From Novosphingobium sp. G106 (GTDB taxonomy: Bacteria > Pseudomonadota > Alphaproteobacteria > Sphingomonadales > Sphingomonadaceae), in assembly GCF_019075875.1 (NCBI RefSeq), contig NZ_JAHOOZ010000001.1:3224001-3288000 (forward strand): 64,000 nucleotides of DNA, written 5' to 3'. The position numbers were made by a program, and so were the translations under genes. Each line of letters begins with the position of its first letter. Position 1 is the first letter of the stretch. Below, piece by piece: positions 18,143 through 26,386 of the stretch. Below the pieces are notes generated by a model. That model worked only from the letters and a program-made list of their open reading frames with translations, made no database searches and was not told where the DNA came from.

Positions 18143-18925
18143 TTGACCGGCAGACTGCAATGCAAGGTCGCCATCATCACGGGCGCCAGCACCGGCTGTG
18201 GCCCGGTCATGGCCAAGCTCTTCGTCGAACACGGCGCGAAGGTCCTGCTTTCGGCCCGCCGCGAAGAACTGGTCCTGGAAGCGGCGAAAGAAGCGGGCGC
18301 CGGCGCAATCGGCATGCGGTGCGATGTAACCAATGAGGCCGATGTCCATGCCATGGTCGACCGGGCCATGCAGGAGTTCGGGCAGGTCGACATCTTGCTC
18401 AACAATGCTGCGGCGCCGGGCCAGGACAAATGGGTGTGGGAACAAACCGTCGAGAATTTCGACGCGACGCTGGCCATAGACCTGACCGCCGCGATGATCT
18501 GTGCGCGCGAAGTGCTCAACCGCTCGATGCTCGAGCGGAAGACCGGGTCGATCATAAACTTCTCGTCTACCGCAGGCTGGACCGGGATGGTTCGCAAGAC
18601 CCACTATACAGCAGCCAAGGCTGCGCTTCGCGCGATGACCAAGACGATTGCGCTGGAGGTCGGCAAGTATGGCATCCGCTGCAATTGCCTGGTGCCAGGC
18701 AGCATCGAGACCGACCTCTGGGTGAACTGGGGCAAACGGATGGCGGCCGAGCAAGGCAAGACCTACGAGGAATGGAAGGCAAAGACGCTCGAGGGCGTGC
18801 CGCTGCGCACAATCTCGCAGCCGATCGACGTCGCCAATCTGGCGCTGTTCCTCGCCAGCGAAGAGAGCCGCACGATCACCGGACAGTCGATTAATTGCGA
18901 CGCCGGCGGCTACATGGTCGGTTGA
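18143..18925 (+). CDS. Short-chain dehydrogenase/reductase (SDR)
   Basis: A 260-residue classical SDR. The cofactor motif is TGASTGCG (about 14-21), followed by NNAA, the catalytic Ser in INFSSTAGW, and YTAAK as the Tyr-Lys pair. The C-terminal part has GQSINCDAGGYMVG. The start is TTG, with GAGGAG upstream; no ATG fits. It opens a five-gene operon with SnoaL, Rieske, LLM and another SDR. It probably oxidises an alcohol to a ketone, NAD(P)-linked, in the cytoplasm. Confidence 0.87.
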   Translation: MTGRLQCKVAIITGASTGCGPVMAKLFVEHGAKVLLSARREELVLEAAKEAGAGAIGMRCDVTNEADVHAMVDRAMQEFGQVDILLNNAAAPGQDKWVWEQTVENFDATLAIDLTAAMICAREVLNRSMLERKTGSIINFSSTAGWTGMVRKTHYTAAKAALRAMTKTIALEVGKYGIRCNCLVPGSIETDLWVNWGKRMAAEQGKTYEEWKAKTLEGVPLRTISQPIDVANLALFLASEESRTITGQSINCDAGGYMVG

Positions 18926-18938
18926 AGGAGACAGGACG

Positions 18939-19445
18939 ATGACATCGGCGACTCGCTCGGTCGAAGATCGGCTTCTTGCGCTGGAGGATCGCCAGGCGAT
19001 CTACCAGGTGGTCTGCGGCTACGGCTATTCGGTCGATGGCTGCAACGCGGATTCAGTCGGCAATTTCTATGTCGAGGACGGGGTCTATGAAGTGGGCGAC
19101 ATGCCCGCCTGGGTGGGCCGCGAGGCGATCGCCGGCATCACCCGCGAGGCGGGGCATCTGAAACTGGTCCAGGCCGGCTGCGCGCACATGTCGACCCTGC
19201 CTTTCGTGGTGATTGATGGCGATCACGCAGTGGCCACCTGCCACACCATGGTTCCGATGCGCGGCGAGAAAGGGTTCTTCATTGGCCGGCTCAGCGCCTC
19301 GCGCATCGAGCTTGCCCGACAGGCGGATGGCCGCTGGAAGATCGTCTATCGCCAGAACTTCATGCTCGACGGCAAGCCCGAAGGCCCCGCCCTATTGTCG
19401 CGGCTGAGAGACGGCCCGAACGCGGAACGTGGGAGTTGGCAATGA
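18939..19445 (+). CDS. SnoaL-like (NTF2-fold) protein, copy 3
   Basis: A 168-residue NTF2-fold protein (RLLALEDRQAIYQVVCGYGYSVDG, YVEDGVYEVGD, GRWKIVYRQNFMLDG). It is more distant from the tandem pair at 17091-18031 than they are from each other. In ring-hydroxylating systems the small beta subunit also has this fold, and the gene directly precedes, and overlaps by four bases, the Rieske oxygenase gene. It might therefore be a beta-type subunit or an independent hydratase. Confidence 0.75.
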   Translation: MTSATRSVEDRLLALEDRQAIYQVVCGYGYSVDGCNADSVGNFYVEDGVYEVGDMPAWVGREAIAGITREAGHLKLVQAGCAHMSTLPFVVIDGDHAVATCHTMVPMRGEKGFFIGRLSASRIELARQADGRWKIVYRQNFMLDGKPEGPALLSRLRDGPNAERGSWQ

Positions 19446-20812
19446 CTGAACTGACGGCAGACGTACCCCACCGGATAACCAATCCTGAGCTCATCCCGAC
19501 CAAACGCTACTATGACGAGGCGTTCTTCCAGTTCGAAAAGGAAAAGCTCTGGCCGCACATGTGGCAGATGGCCTGCCGGCTGGAAGAGATCCCCGACGTC
19601 GGCGACTACACCGTCTACACTATCCTCGAGCACTCGGTGCTGATGCTGCGCACGGCGAGCGGGGTGAAGGCATTTAAAAACGCCTGCCGACACCGCGGCG
19701 TGCGGCTGGCCCACGGTCCCGGCCATTGCGGGAGCGAAGGCCTCGTTTGCCCATTTCACGGCTGGCGCTGGAACGCGGAGGGCGAGAACACGTTCGTCTT
19801 CGGCAAGCAGATCTTCTCCGAGGAACTGCTGGACCGCGCCGAGATCGACCTCGCCCCCGTCCGCGTCGAATTCTGGGCAGGCTGCGCCTTCGTCAACTTC
19901 GACGACGACGCCCCCTCGCTGCGCGAGTTCCTGGGCCCTGTCGCCGATCGCATGGACGCTCGTCACGCCGACAAGCTCAAGATGGACTGGTGGTGCGGAA
20001 CGATCCTTCCGACCAACTGGAAGCTCGCCATGGAAGCCTTCCAAGAGGGCTACCATACGATGCAGACGCATCCGCAGCTCTTCCGCGTCTCGCCCAACGC
20101 CACGAAATCGTTCGGGACCCGCGCGGACGGTGAGCCGGTCAACGAAGACCTCGATGCCCGCCAGACGATCGAGACGAGCGTCGATTTCATGACCAAGCTC
20201 AGCGAGGGCATGGACGGCATGGTCCACAGGACCGAGGTCGCCGTGCTGGAGAAGATGCGGGGCATGGAGGTGCCCGACGACCCCATCGTCGCCGGCCAGA
20301 TGTTCTATGGCCGTGCCTACGAAGAGGTCACCGTGGATGCCCGCCAGCGCGGTGCTCCGATATTCGACTTGCTGCAAGTGGCGCAGGCCCAGGAGTTCCA
20401 CGCGGTGGAATTCATGTTCCCGCACTATTTCCTGCTACCGATGCTCGGCGCGATGTCCTCCTATCGCATTCGCCCGCTAACCGCCGAGACCTGCCTGTTC
20501 GAGATCTGGTCGCTCGTGATCCGCCCCGAGGACGAGGTCTACGAGACGCCGACCGAACCGACCATGCTGGCCTACAATTCGTCCGAATTCCCCGAGATCC
20601 CACGCCAAGATTATTACAATCTGCCGCTCCAGCAGCTCGGCCTGCACGACATCGAGCACATGCGCCTGTCTAAGACCAACGAGGGTATGCTGAGCAACTA
20701 TCAGCGACTGATCGACGGATATCTCGCCGGGCTCGACCGAGACCTGCTCACCAGGGCCGGTCAGATCGTCAACAGCGGCTTTGAAGCGCCGATCCTGGAT
20801 ATTGGCTTCTGA
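19442..20812 (+). CDS. Rieske non-heme iron oxygenase, alpha subunit
   Basis: A 456-residue oxygenase. The Rieske [2Fe-2S] site is CRHRG (about 82-86) and CPFHGW (about 104-109). The catalytic domain has WKLAMEAFQEGYHTMQTHPQ, which supplies the two His of the mononuclear iron site and an acidic bridge residue. It hydroxylates or demethylates a ring or side chain, using electrons from a ferredoxin and reductase that are not encoded in this window. The start ATG 19442 overlaps the previous stop, and the next gene begins inside its own stop (TGATG), so the genes are tightly coupled. Confidence 0.88.
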   Translation: MTELTADVPHRITNPELIPTKRYYDEAFFQFEKEKLWPHMWQMACRLEEIPDVGDYTVYTILEHSVLMLRTASGVKAFKNACRHRGVRLAHGPGHCGSEGLVCPFHGWRWNAEGENTFVFGKQIFSEELLDRAEIDLAPVRVEFWAGCAFVNFDDDAPSLREFLGPVADRMDARHADKLKMDWWCGTILPTNWKLAMEAFQEGYHTMQTHPQLFRVSPNATKSFGTRADGEPVNEDLDARQTIETSVDFMTKLSEGMDGMVHRTEVAVLEKMRGMEVPDDPIVAGQMFYGRAYEEVTVDARQRGAPIFDLLQVAQAQEFHAVEFMFPHYFLLPMLGAMSSYRIRPLTAETCLFEIWSLVIRPEDEVYETPTEPTMLAYNSSEFPEIPRQDYYNLPLQQLGLHDIEHMRLSKTNEGMLSNYQRLIDGYLAGLDRDLLTRAGQIVNSGFEAPILDIGF

Positions 20813-21720
20813 TGAAATTCACCGTAGCCATTCCGCTCGGCGACATCACGCCCGGCGAATTCCAGACGCCGGACGCCGTCCGCACCATGTCCGTCGCGCT
20901 CGAGACTGCAGGTATCGACGCTTGCTATGTCACCGACCATCCTGCGCCCGACGCGAAATGGCTCCATGCTAACGGTCACGACGCGCTCGACCCATTCTCG
21001 GCCTTTGCCTTCGTCGCTGCCGCGACCACCCGGCTACGGATGCACACCAACATCGTCGTGATGGCCTACCGCAATCCTTTCTTGACCGCCAAGTCCGCCG
21101 CGACCGTGCAGTTGCTCTCGGGCGGCAGGCTTATCCTCGGGGTCGGCGCTGGCTATCAGAAGGCCGAGTTCGAGGCGCTCGGCGTCGACTTCCACAAGCG
21201 CGGCAAGCTGTTCGACGAAGCACTCAAGGTCATTCGCCAGGCCTGGGCCGGCGGACCCGTCGAATATCAAGGCACCAATTTCCACGCGGCCGGCAACGAA
21301 CCGCGCCCCGCCCCCAATCCGTCGCCGCCGATCTGGATTGGGGGCGGGAGTGACAAGGCGGTCGAGCGCGCTGCACGCTGGGGTGACGGCTGGAGCCCTT
21401 TCTACGCAGCACCGACCATGTCGCAGCTCAATCGCGACACCGGCATCCATACAGTCGACCAATTGGGCGAGAAGATCGCCATGCTCCAGGGGTTGCGCCA
21501 GCAAATAGGCAAGACCGGGCGGTTCGACGTCGCCATCGGCCCCAAGGCGCGGCTGAACTACGGACATCCGGGCGGGGCCGACAGGTTTCTTGAGGAATTG
21601 CGCGGACTGGCCGACGTCGGCGTGACCTGGGCGATGGTCGAGCCGCCGCATCCGAGCCGCCAGGCCTATATCGAAAACGTCCAGTGGTTCGGCGAGGAAG
21701 TCGTCGCCAGGCTGCGCTAG
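20812..21720 (+). CDS. LLM-class flavin-dependent oxidoreductase
   Basis: A 302-residue luciferase-like TIM-barrel protein (ACYVTDHPAPD, LRMHTNIVVMAYRNPFLTAK, SGGRLILGVGAGYQKAEFEALG, PPIWIGGGSDKAVERAARWGDGW). It resembles the family often annotated as F420-dependent LLM proteins, but the sequence cannot tell F420 from FMN. It overlaps the Rieske stop by one base. The family includes two-component monooxygenases and dehydrogenases, so a second oxidation step after the Rieske enzyme is likely. Confidence 0.83.
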   Translation: MKFTVAIPLGDITPGEFQTPDAVRTMSVALETAGIDACYVTDHPAPDAKWLHANGHDALDPFSAFAFVAAATTRLRMHTNIVVMAYRNPFLTAKSAATVQLLSGGRLILGVGAGYQKAEFEALGVDFHKRGKLFDEALKVIRQAWAGGPVEYQGTNFHAAGNEPRPAPNPSPPIWIGGGSDKAVERAARWGDGWSPFYAAPTMSQLNRDTGIHTVDQLGEKIAMLQGLRQQIGKTGRFDVAIGPKARLNYGHPGGADRFLEELRGLADVGVTWAMVEPPHPSRQAYIENVQWFGEEVVARLR

Positions 21721-21741
21721 GACAGCGCGGGGAGATCATTA

Positions 21742-22527
21742 GTGACCGATCCATACGGGTACCGCGGCAAGCACGTCGTCGTGACGGGCTGCGCCTCGGG
21801 CATCGGCCATGCCACAGCGCGCCTACTGCTCGAGGCTGGCGCAGAAGTGCACGGCATCGATTTTCGGGAGTCCGACCTTTCGCTGTCTCGCTTTTCGCGG
21901 ATGGATCTACGGGAACGATCGGTGATCGACGAGGCCGCGCGCGAAATGGGCCGGCCCGTCGACGCGCTGTTCAATTGCGCGGGCCTTCCGCCGATGAGCC
22001 CGTGGGCCGATGTCATGAAGGTAAACTTCATCGGCGTGCGTCACCTGAGTGAGGCTATCGCTGAGGCAATGCTTCCCGGAAGCGCCATCGTTACGGTCGG
22101 CTCGAATGGCGGCGCCGGATGGCGCCAACGCTTGCCGGAGCTGCGCGATTTCATCGCCACCACATCGTTCGAGGACGCGGCTTACTGGTGCGAAGAGCAT
22201 GAGGCGCCGCAGAAGGTGGCCTACAACTTTGCCAAGGAAGCAATCGTTGTCTGGACCCTAACGTGGTCCGCGCAAACGATCGCACGTGGTATCAGGCTCA
22301 ACTGCACGAGCCCGGGATCCGTTCAGACTCCGATGCTGGCGGCAATAGAGGAAGTCGTGCCAACCGATCTGATCGACGCCGTCGCGCAGCCGATTGGGCG
22401 GCGCTCAACACCAGAGGAGCAAGCTTGGCCACTCCTAATGCTGAATGGCCATCAGGCATCCTACATCAACGGTGTGGACCTCCCGGTCGATGGCGGATTT
22501 ATCGCTGCTCGAATGATTTCCGGTTAA
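21742..22527 (+). CDS. Short-chain dehydrogenase/reductase (SDR)
   Basis: A 261-residue SDR ending the Rieske operon. The cofactor motif is TGCASGIG, followed by NCAGLP. There is an insertion around 130-150 with many charged residues before VAYNFAKEA, which contains the Tyr-Lys pair. The C-terminal part is NGVDLPVDGGF. The start is GTG 21742 with GGGGAG upstream. The insertion resembles that of 3-alpha-hydroxysteroid or coniferyl-alcohol dehydrogenase-like SDRs. Confidence 0.85.
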   Translation: MTDPYGYRGKHVVVTGCASGIGHATARLLLEAGAEVHGIDFRESDLSLSRFSRMDLRERSVIDEAAREMGRPVDALFNCAGLPPMSPWADVMKVNFIGVRHLSEAIAEAMLPGSAIVTVGSNGGAGWRQRLPELRDFIATTSFEDAAYWCEEHEAPQKVAYNFAKEAIVVWTLTWSAQTIARGIRLNCTSPGSVQTPMLAAIEEVVPTDLIDAVAQPIGRRSTPEEQAWPLLMLNGHQASYINGVDLPVDGGFIAARMISG

Positions 22528-22678
22528 TCCTCTTCCTAGCAGATTGTCGCGTGAAATGTATTGGGATTTGAATCGTTTCGGCGAGCATTGACGCCTTCTT
22601 CTTAAACCTGAACAAATGTCCGTTAACAGGGAGCTCATAAGGGCGATAGAACTTCCGCTTTGTCGGCGAAGCTTTCCT

Positions 22679-23517
22679 TTAGTCGGCCTTATTCCCGTAC
22701 CGCGAAAAGATCTCCTGCGAACTTTCTCCATGATATCGAGCGACGCTGGCCTTCAGGCCGATGGTCCCAAGATTCTCGCGGATCGTTCGAACGTCGGGAT
22801 CGGCATGGAGGATAGCGTCGCTCTCAGCGATAGCGGAGATCGCAACGTCAAAGCCCGCCGCCTGCATCGCGCGATTGATTGAGCGCTTTTTTATCGCGAG
22901 CACGCCGGGGGTACCATCGCCATGCGCGCCGCCAAGGCTTCAGCGCATTCCACCAGTTGTTCGGCAGGAACGGCAGCGTTGGCCCAACCCCAATCAACTG
23001 CGGTCCTCGCATCGATCCAATTGCCCGGCAAGAACGCGAACTCCTTGGACCGCCGCGCTCCAACCTGATTGACCCATGTCGGCGCGATGAAGCCGCCACC
23101 GATGGGGATCGATGGTTCACTGATCTTAGCGTCGTCTGCCAAGATCAGAATATCCGCAAATGATGCCAGCTGTGCGGCAACGCCGATGCAGTAGCCGTGG
23201 ACTGCAACGATTACGGGCTTGGTATGCGTCAATATCCCCTTCCATCGTTCGACGTAGGACGACAAACGGCGCACGTCATCGGCCGTCGAACCCTTTGCGT
23301 TATACTCGCCCAGGTCCATGCCGGCGCTGAAACCTTTGGCGGCACTGCGGATCCCCAGAACAGGCGCCCCTTCCGAGGCACACTCTTCGAGCGCTGCAGA
23401 AAAGCGAGCTAGCATGGCCGCATTGAAGGCGTTGGCCGCTTCAGAGCGATCGAGAACGATCCAGTCGATGTTGGCGCCGCGCTCCAGTCGAATTCCATCA
23501 ACCGCTGTTTCGGTCAT
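22679..23517 (-). pseudogene. Enoyl-CoA hydratase/isomerase, frameshifted in a poly-G/C run
   Basis: The first part (22891-23517, 208 codons) is a crotonase-fold protein: DRSEAANAFNAAML, the oxyanion segment AAKGFSAGMDLGEY and VHGYCIGVAAQLASFADI. It stops early in MVPPACSR. The next frame continues with the expected C-terminal helices (VLAIKKRSINRAMQAAGFD to ARYHGESSQEIF), ending at 22679. Adding one base to the five-G run 22907-22911 joins them into about 280 residues, the normal family length. The gene starts inside the TetR stop (ATGA). It may be a true loss or a homopolymer sequencing error. Confidence 0.8.
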
Positions 23518-24194
23518 TGCTCATCCCTTCGTTCAATCGGCTCCGCCACGCCGAGGCGTAGCGGCAGGCACATGGCCGTGACGATCTGTTCCATCGTATC
23601 GGCGAGCGCGTGTTCAAATGGCTCGGGCGTAGGCTGCCCCCCGCCCCGCCCGTGCCGCACCAACAGATTCAAAAACATCAGGCTGACATTCACCAGCCGG
23701 CGCTGCGCGACGACCTCAGGCAGGTAGTCCACGCGCTCCCTCAACAGCTGGAGAGCCTTCCGCAGGTTTGGCGGGGCTTCGTGGCCGAATATGCCGAATT
23801 CGACCCACTCCTGCCGCAGGAGGTATTGCGACAGGAAGTTCCCATAAAAGTGGCTCGTTCCGCCATCGATCTGGAGCTGCGGCAGCAGGATGATCTCAAG
23901 GATGGACCAGGCATCCTTCGTGCGCCCGCTCACCTCGAGATCGGCCAGCATGGCGCCGCGGAGCGGCTCCATCTGATCCATCCGGTAGTCGAAAATCGCT
24001 TGCACGAGCCCGTCCCGCGACCCGAAATGGTACTGGACGGCAAAATGGTTGCCTTGCTTCGCCTTGGCGGAAATCTCGCGCATTGACACACCGTTGATAC
24101 CGCCCTCGGCAAAGAGCCGCTCGGCAGTCTCGATGATCGCCTCTTTTGCAGCGACATTTCCTTTGTCGGCCGTCTCTTTGATCGCCTTCACCAC
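23514..24194 (-). CDS. TetR-family transcriptional regulator
   Basis: A 226-residue regulator. Its helix-turn-helix spans about 17-65 (KEAIIETAERLFAEGGINGVSMREISAKAKQ with AVQYHFGSRDGLV). A longer helical C-terminal domain, including LLRQEWVEFGIFG, probably binds an effector. It is divergent from the diketocamphane-monooxygenase-like gene across a 338-base region with several palindromes, so it is a good candidate for its repressor. Its last codons overlap the enoyl-CoA hydratase start. Confidence 0.87.
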   Translation of the reverse strand: MVKAIKETADKGNVAAKEAIIETAERLFAEGGINGVSMREISAKAKQGNHFAVQYHFGSRDGLVQAIFDYRMDQMEPLRGAMLADLEVSGRTKDAWSILEIILLPQLQIDGGTSHFYGNFLSQYLLRQEWVEFGIFGHEAPPNLRKALQLLRERVDYLPEVVAQRRLVNVSLMFLNLLVRHGRGGGQPTPEPFEHALADTMEQIVTAMCLPLRLGVAEPIERRDEQ

Positions 24195-24237
24195 GAACTT
24201 TCCGCGCCTCCTTCGGCAATATCTAAGTCAATCGTTT

Positions 24238-24478
24238 GCATAAATGCGGGACATTTTGCTGCTGAAGGCCGTGACCATGGCTCAAACCATTGCACAAATC
24301 CAGCCCAATAAGCGATACGTGGGTGACGCCCCACGACCAGCATCGCCCGATTTATCGGGTGTTACGAAGGTAGGTTAGGACTAACAAGCGTGACCCTTAC
24401 CGCATCCTACAATCGGACTGCGCCTCACATTTCCAGTTTACAACTGTTTTAAACGCTGCCACCTATTCTGCGTTAGGT
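24238..24478. promoter_or_regulatory. Intergenic control region with three inverted repeats
   Basis: The 338-base gap 24195-24532 has no gene and lower GC than its flanks. It holds GCAT-AA-ATGC (24238-24247) near the TetR start, GTTAG-GA-CTAAC (24374-24385) in the middle, and ACCTATTCTGCGTTAGGT (24461-24478, arms ACCTA/TAGGT) 54 bases before the monooxygenase ATG. The last resembles the site at 18073-18090, so both regions may answer to one regulator. Confidence 0.45.
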
Positions 24479-24532
24479 AGGCATGGCGGAGTCGCCAAGC
24501 CGCCATCAAGAGCACTAACAAGGAGAGCGGCG

Positions 24533-25669
24533 ATGGCCATGCAGACTGGTCTGATATTTCACCCCTATATGCGGCCCGGCCGCACTGCGCGTCAGACGTT
24601 CCAATGGGGCGTCCAGAACTCGATCGCCTGCGATAAAGCCGGCTTCGATACGATGATGATTTCGGAACATGCGTCGCAGATCTGGGAGAACATTCCCAAT
24701 CCCGAGCTCATCATGGCGGCCGCGGCGCTCCATACGGAGAACATCTCCTTCGCGCCGATGGCGCACATCCTGCCGCACCAGCATCCCACGAAGCTCGCCG
24801 TGATGGTCGGCTGGCTCTCCCAGATCCTCGAGGGCCGCTATTTCCTGGGTATCGGCGCCGGCGCCTATCCGCAGGCATCCTACATGCACGGCATCAAGGA
24901 TGCGGAGCCCCAGATGCTGGGTGACATGGTCCGCGAGTCCCTGAGCATCATGGAAAAGATCTGGGCCCGCGAGCCATTCTATTTTGAAGGCAAGTACTGG
25001 GACGCGGGCTTCCCGGAGGAGGCCGAAGCCGTTACCGAGGAGGACGAGCAGCACAAGCTCGCCGATTTCTCGCCCTGGAATGGCGCCTTTCCGGAAATCG
25101 CCGTCACGGGATTCAGCAAGAATTCTCCATCAATGCGGCTCGCCGGCGAGAAGAATTTCAAGCCGGTTTCGATCTATTCCGGACTCGATGCGCTCAAGCG
25201 ACACTGGGAAATCTATGCCGAGGCGAACACTGCCGCGGGCTTCACGCCTGACCGCGCGCGCCACGCGGTGTCGCAGACTGTCTTCTGTGCCGATACCGAT
25301 GCCCAGGCCAAGCGCGAGGTGATGGAAGGCCCGATCGGCTACTGCTTCAATCGCTACCTGATCCCGATATGGAAGCGGTTTGGCATGATGGACGGCTTCG
25401 CCAAGGATCATGGCATCGATCCTGAAGACGCCGATCTCGAGTTCCTGACCGACAAGGTCTTCGTCGTCGGCTCGCCCGACACGGTGGTCGACAAGCTGAA
25501 TGTGCTCTTCGAGCAGTGCGGCGGCTGGGGAACGCTCCAGATCGAGTCCCACGACTATTACGACGACCCGGAGCCCTGGTTCCATTCGCTGGAACTGGTC
25601 GCCAAGGAAGTCGCGCCGCGCGTCAAGCTCCCGCAGGGTCACACCGCCGAACTGGCCCGGACAGCCTGA
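24533..25669 (+). CDS. LLM flavin monooxygenase, diketocamphane monooxygenase-like
   Basis: A 378-residue luciferase-fold protein. It shares with the FMN-dependent 2,5- and 3,6-diketocamphane monooxygenases of Pseudomonas putida the stretches RTARQxFxW, EHxxxxWENIPxPE, FAPMAHxLPxxxPxxLA, GWLSQILEGRYFLG, MEKIWAREPF, VTGxxKNSxS and DNPEP-like DDPEPW (recognised from memory, not aligned). Those enzymes are type II Baeyer-Villiger monooxygenases that use FMNH2 from a separate flavin reductase to turn a cyclic ketone into a lactone; a reductase gene lies at 31603-32091. AAGGAG precedes ATG 24533. It is transcribed alone and is followed by a terminator. The true substrate is unknown. Confidence 0.82.
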   Translation: MAMQTGLIFHPYMRPGRTARQTFQWGVQNSIACDKAGFDTMMISEHASQIWENIPNPELIMAAAALHTENISFAPMAHILPHQHPTKLAVMVGWLSQILEGRYFLGIGAGAYPQASYMHGIKDAEPQMLGDMVRESLSIMEKIWAREPFYFEGKYWDAGFPEEAEAVTEEDEQHKLADFSPWNGAFPEIAVTGFSKNSPSMRLAGEKNFKPVSIYSGLDALKRHWEIYAEANTAAGFTPDRARHAVSQTVFCADTDAQAKREVMEGPIGYCFNRYLIPIWKRFGMMDGFAKDHGIDPEDADLEFLTDKVFVVGSPDTVVDKLNVLFEQCGGWGTLQIESHDYYDDPEPWFHSLELVAKEVAPRVKLPQGHTAELARTA

Positions 25670-25684
25670 ACTAACCCTCCCACT

Positions 25685-25720
25685 GCCCGGCGTCGCAGAA
25701 GCGGCACCGGGCTTTTTTTT
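25685..25720 (+). terminator. Rho-independent terminator
   Basis: GCCCGG (25685-25690) pairs with CCGGGC (25707-25712), and an inner GTCGC/GCGGC pairing extends the stem. Eight T residues follow at once. It ends the monooxygenase transcript and separates it from the convergent TetR gene. Confidence 0.88.
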
Positions 25721-25752
25721 CGCTGACTTGAATGGCGGGCGCCAGGGAAGTG

Positions 25753-26331
25753 TCACCCTCCGGCGAGATAGCCGGACAGAAAGAGATCGGCTGCCTGGTC
25801 AGCGATCTGGGCCGGCTTCAACTTCCCCCGACGATACCACATCGGGGCGGAATCGAGCATCGCGACCAGGAACTTGCGCGCAACGCGAGGATCGATGCGA
25901 CCGCCTTTCGGTAGCGCCGCGACGACCAGGTCCCGCCAACAATTTTCGAACCCCGCGTAGGCAGCCAGCACGCGCTCTTTCATCGCCTCGGGAAGTTCGG
26001 GGAAGACCCGCGCGACGGCTGACGAGTAGTCATCGTCCGATAGCAGGAATTCTACATGGGCACGGATCCCGGTCCTGAGCCGCTGCACGGGATCAGTACC
26101 TGCGTTTTTGCCTTCCACCGCGGCCAGAATGTAGCGGGTATTGCGGTAGATGCCCTCGAACATCACCCGCTCGACAATCACGTCTTTCGACTTGAAATGG
26201 TAGTATAGGCTGGGTGCGAGCATGCCGGCCCCTTCGGCGATCTCGCTCAATTTCGTCGCCATCATGCCCTTGGCGCGCAAGACCTTGGCCGCGGAGTCCA
26301 TGATGCGATCTTTGCCGGTTACATTTTCCAT
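25753..26331 (-). CDS. TetR-family transcriptional regulator
   Basis: A 192-residue TetR regulator with the helix-turn-helix at about 8-52 (RIMDSAAKVLRAKGMMATKLSEIAEGAGM, SLYYHFKSKDVIV). ATG 26331 is chosen because the domain starts there; the longer frame adds only non-conserved codons. Just before the start is CCTAAT (26338-26343), one half of the operator seen at 28507-28522 and 36882-36897. This makes it the best candidate for the repressor of the terpenoid-type regulon, with autoregulation. Confidence 0.86.
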   Translation of the reverse strand: MENVTGKDRIMDSAAKVLRAKGMMATKLSEIAEGAGMLAPSLYYHFKSKDVIVERVMFEGIYRNTRYILAAVEGKNAGTDPVQRLRTGIRAHVEFLLSDDDYSSAVARVFPELPEAMKERVLAAYAGFENCWRDLVVAALPKGGRIDPRVARKFLVAMLDSAPMWYRRGKLKPAQIADQAADLFLSGYLAGG

Positions 26332-26386
26332 GGCCGGCCTAATACGCGTTTGACAAAAAATTTGAAGAGCTTGGCTTGTCCCGGCA

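Noticed and set aside
20812..21720. Calling this LLM protein F420-dependent
   Set aside because: Sequence alone does not decide between FMN and F420, and no F420 genes are seen in the window.
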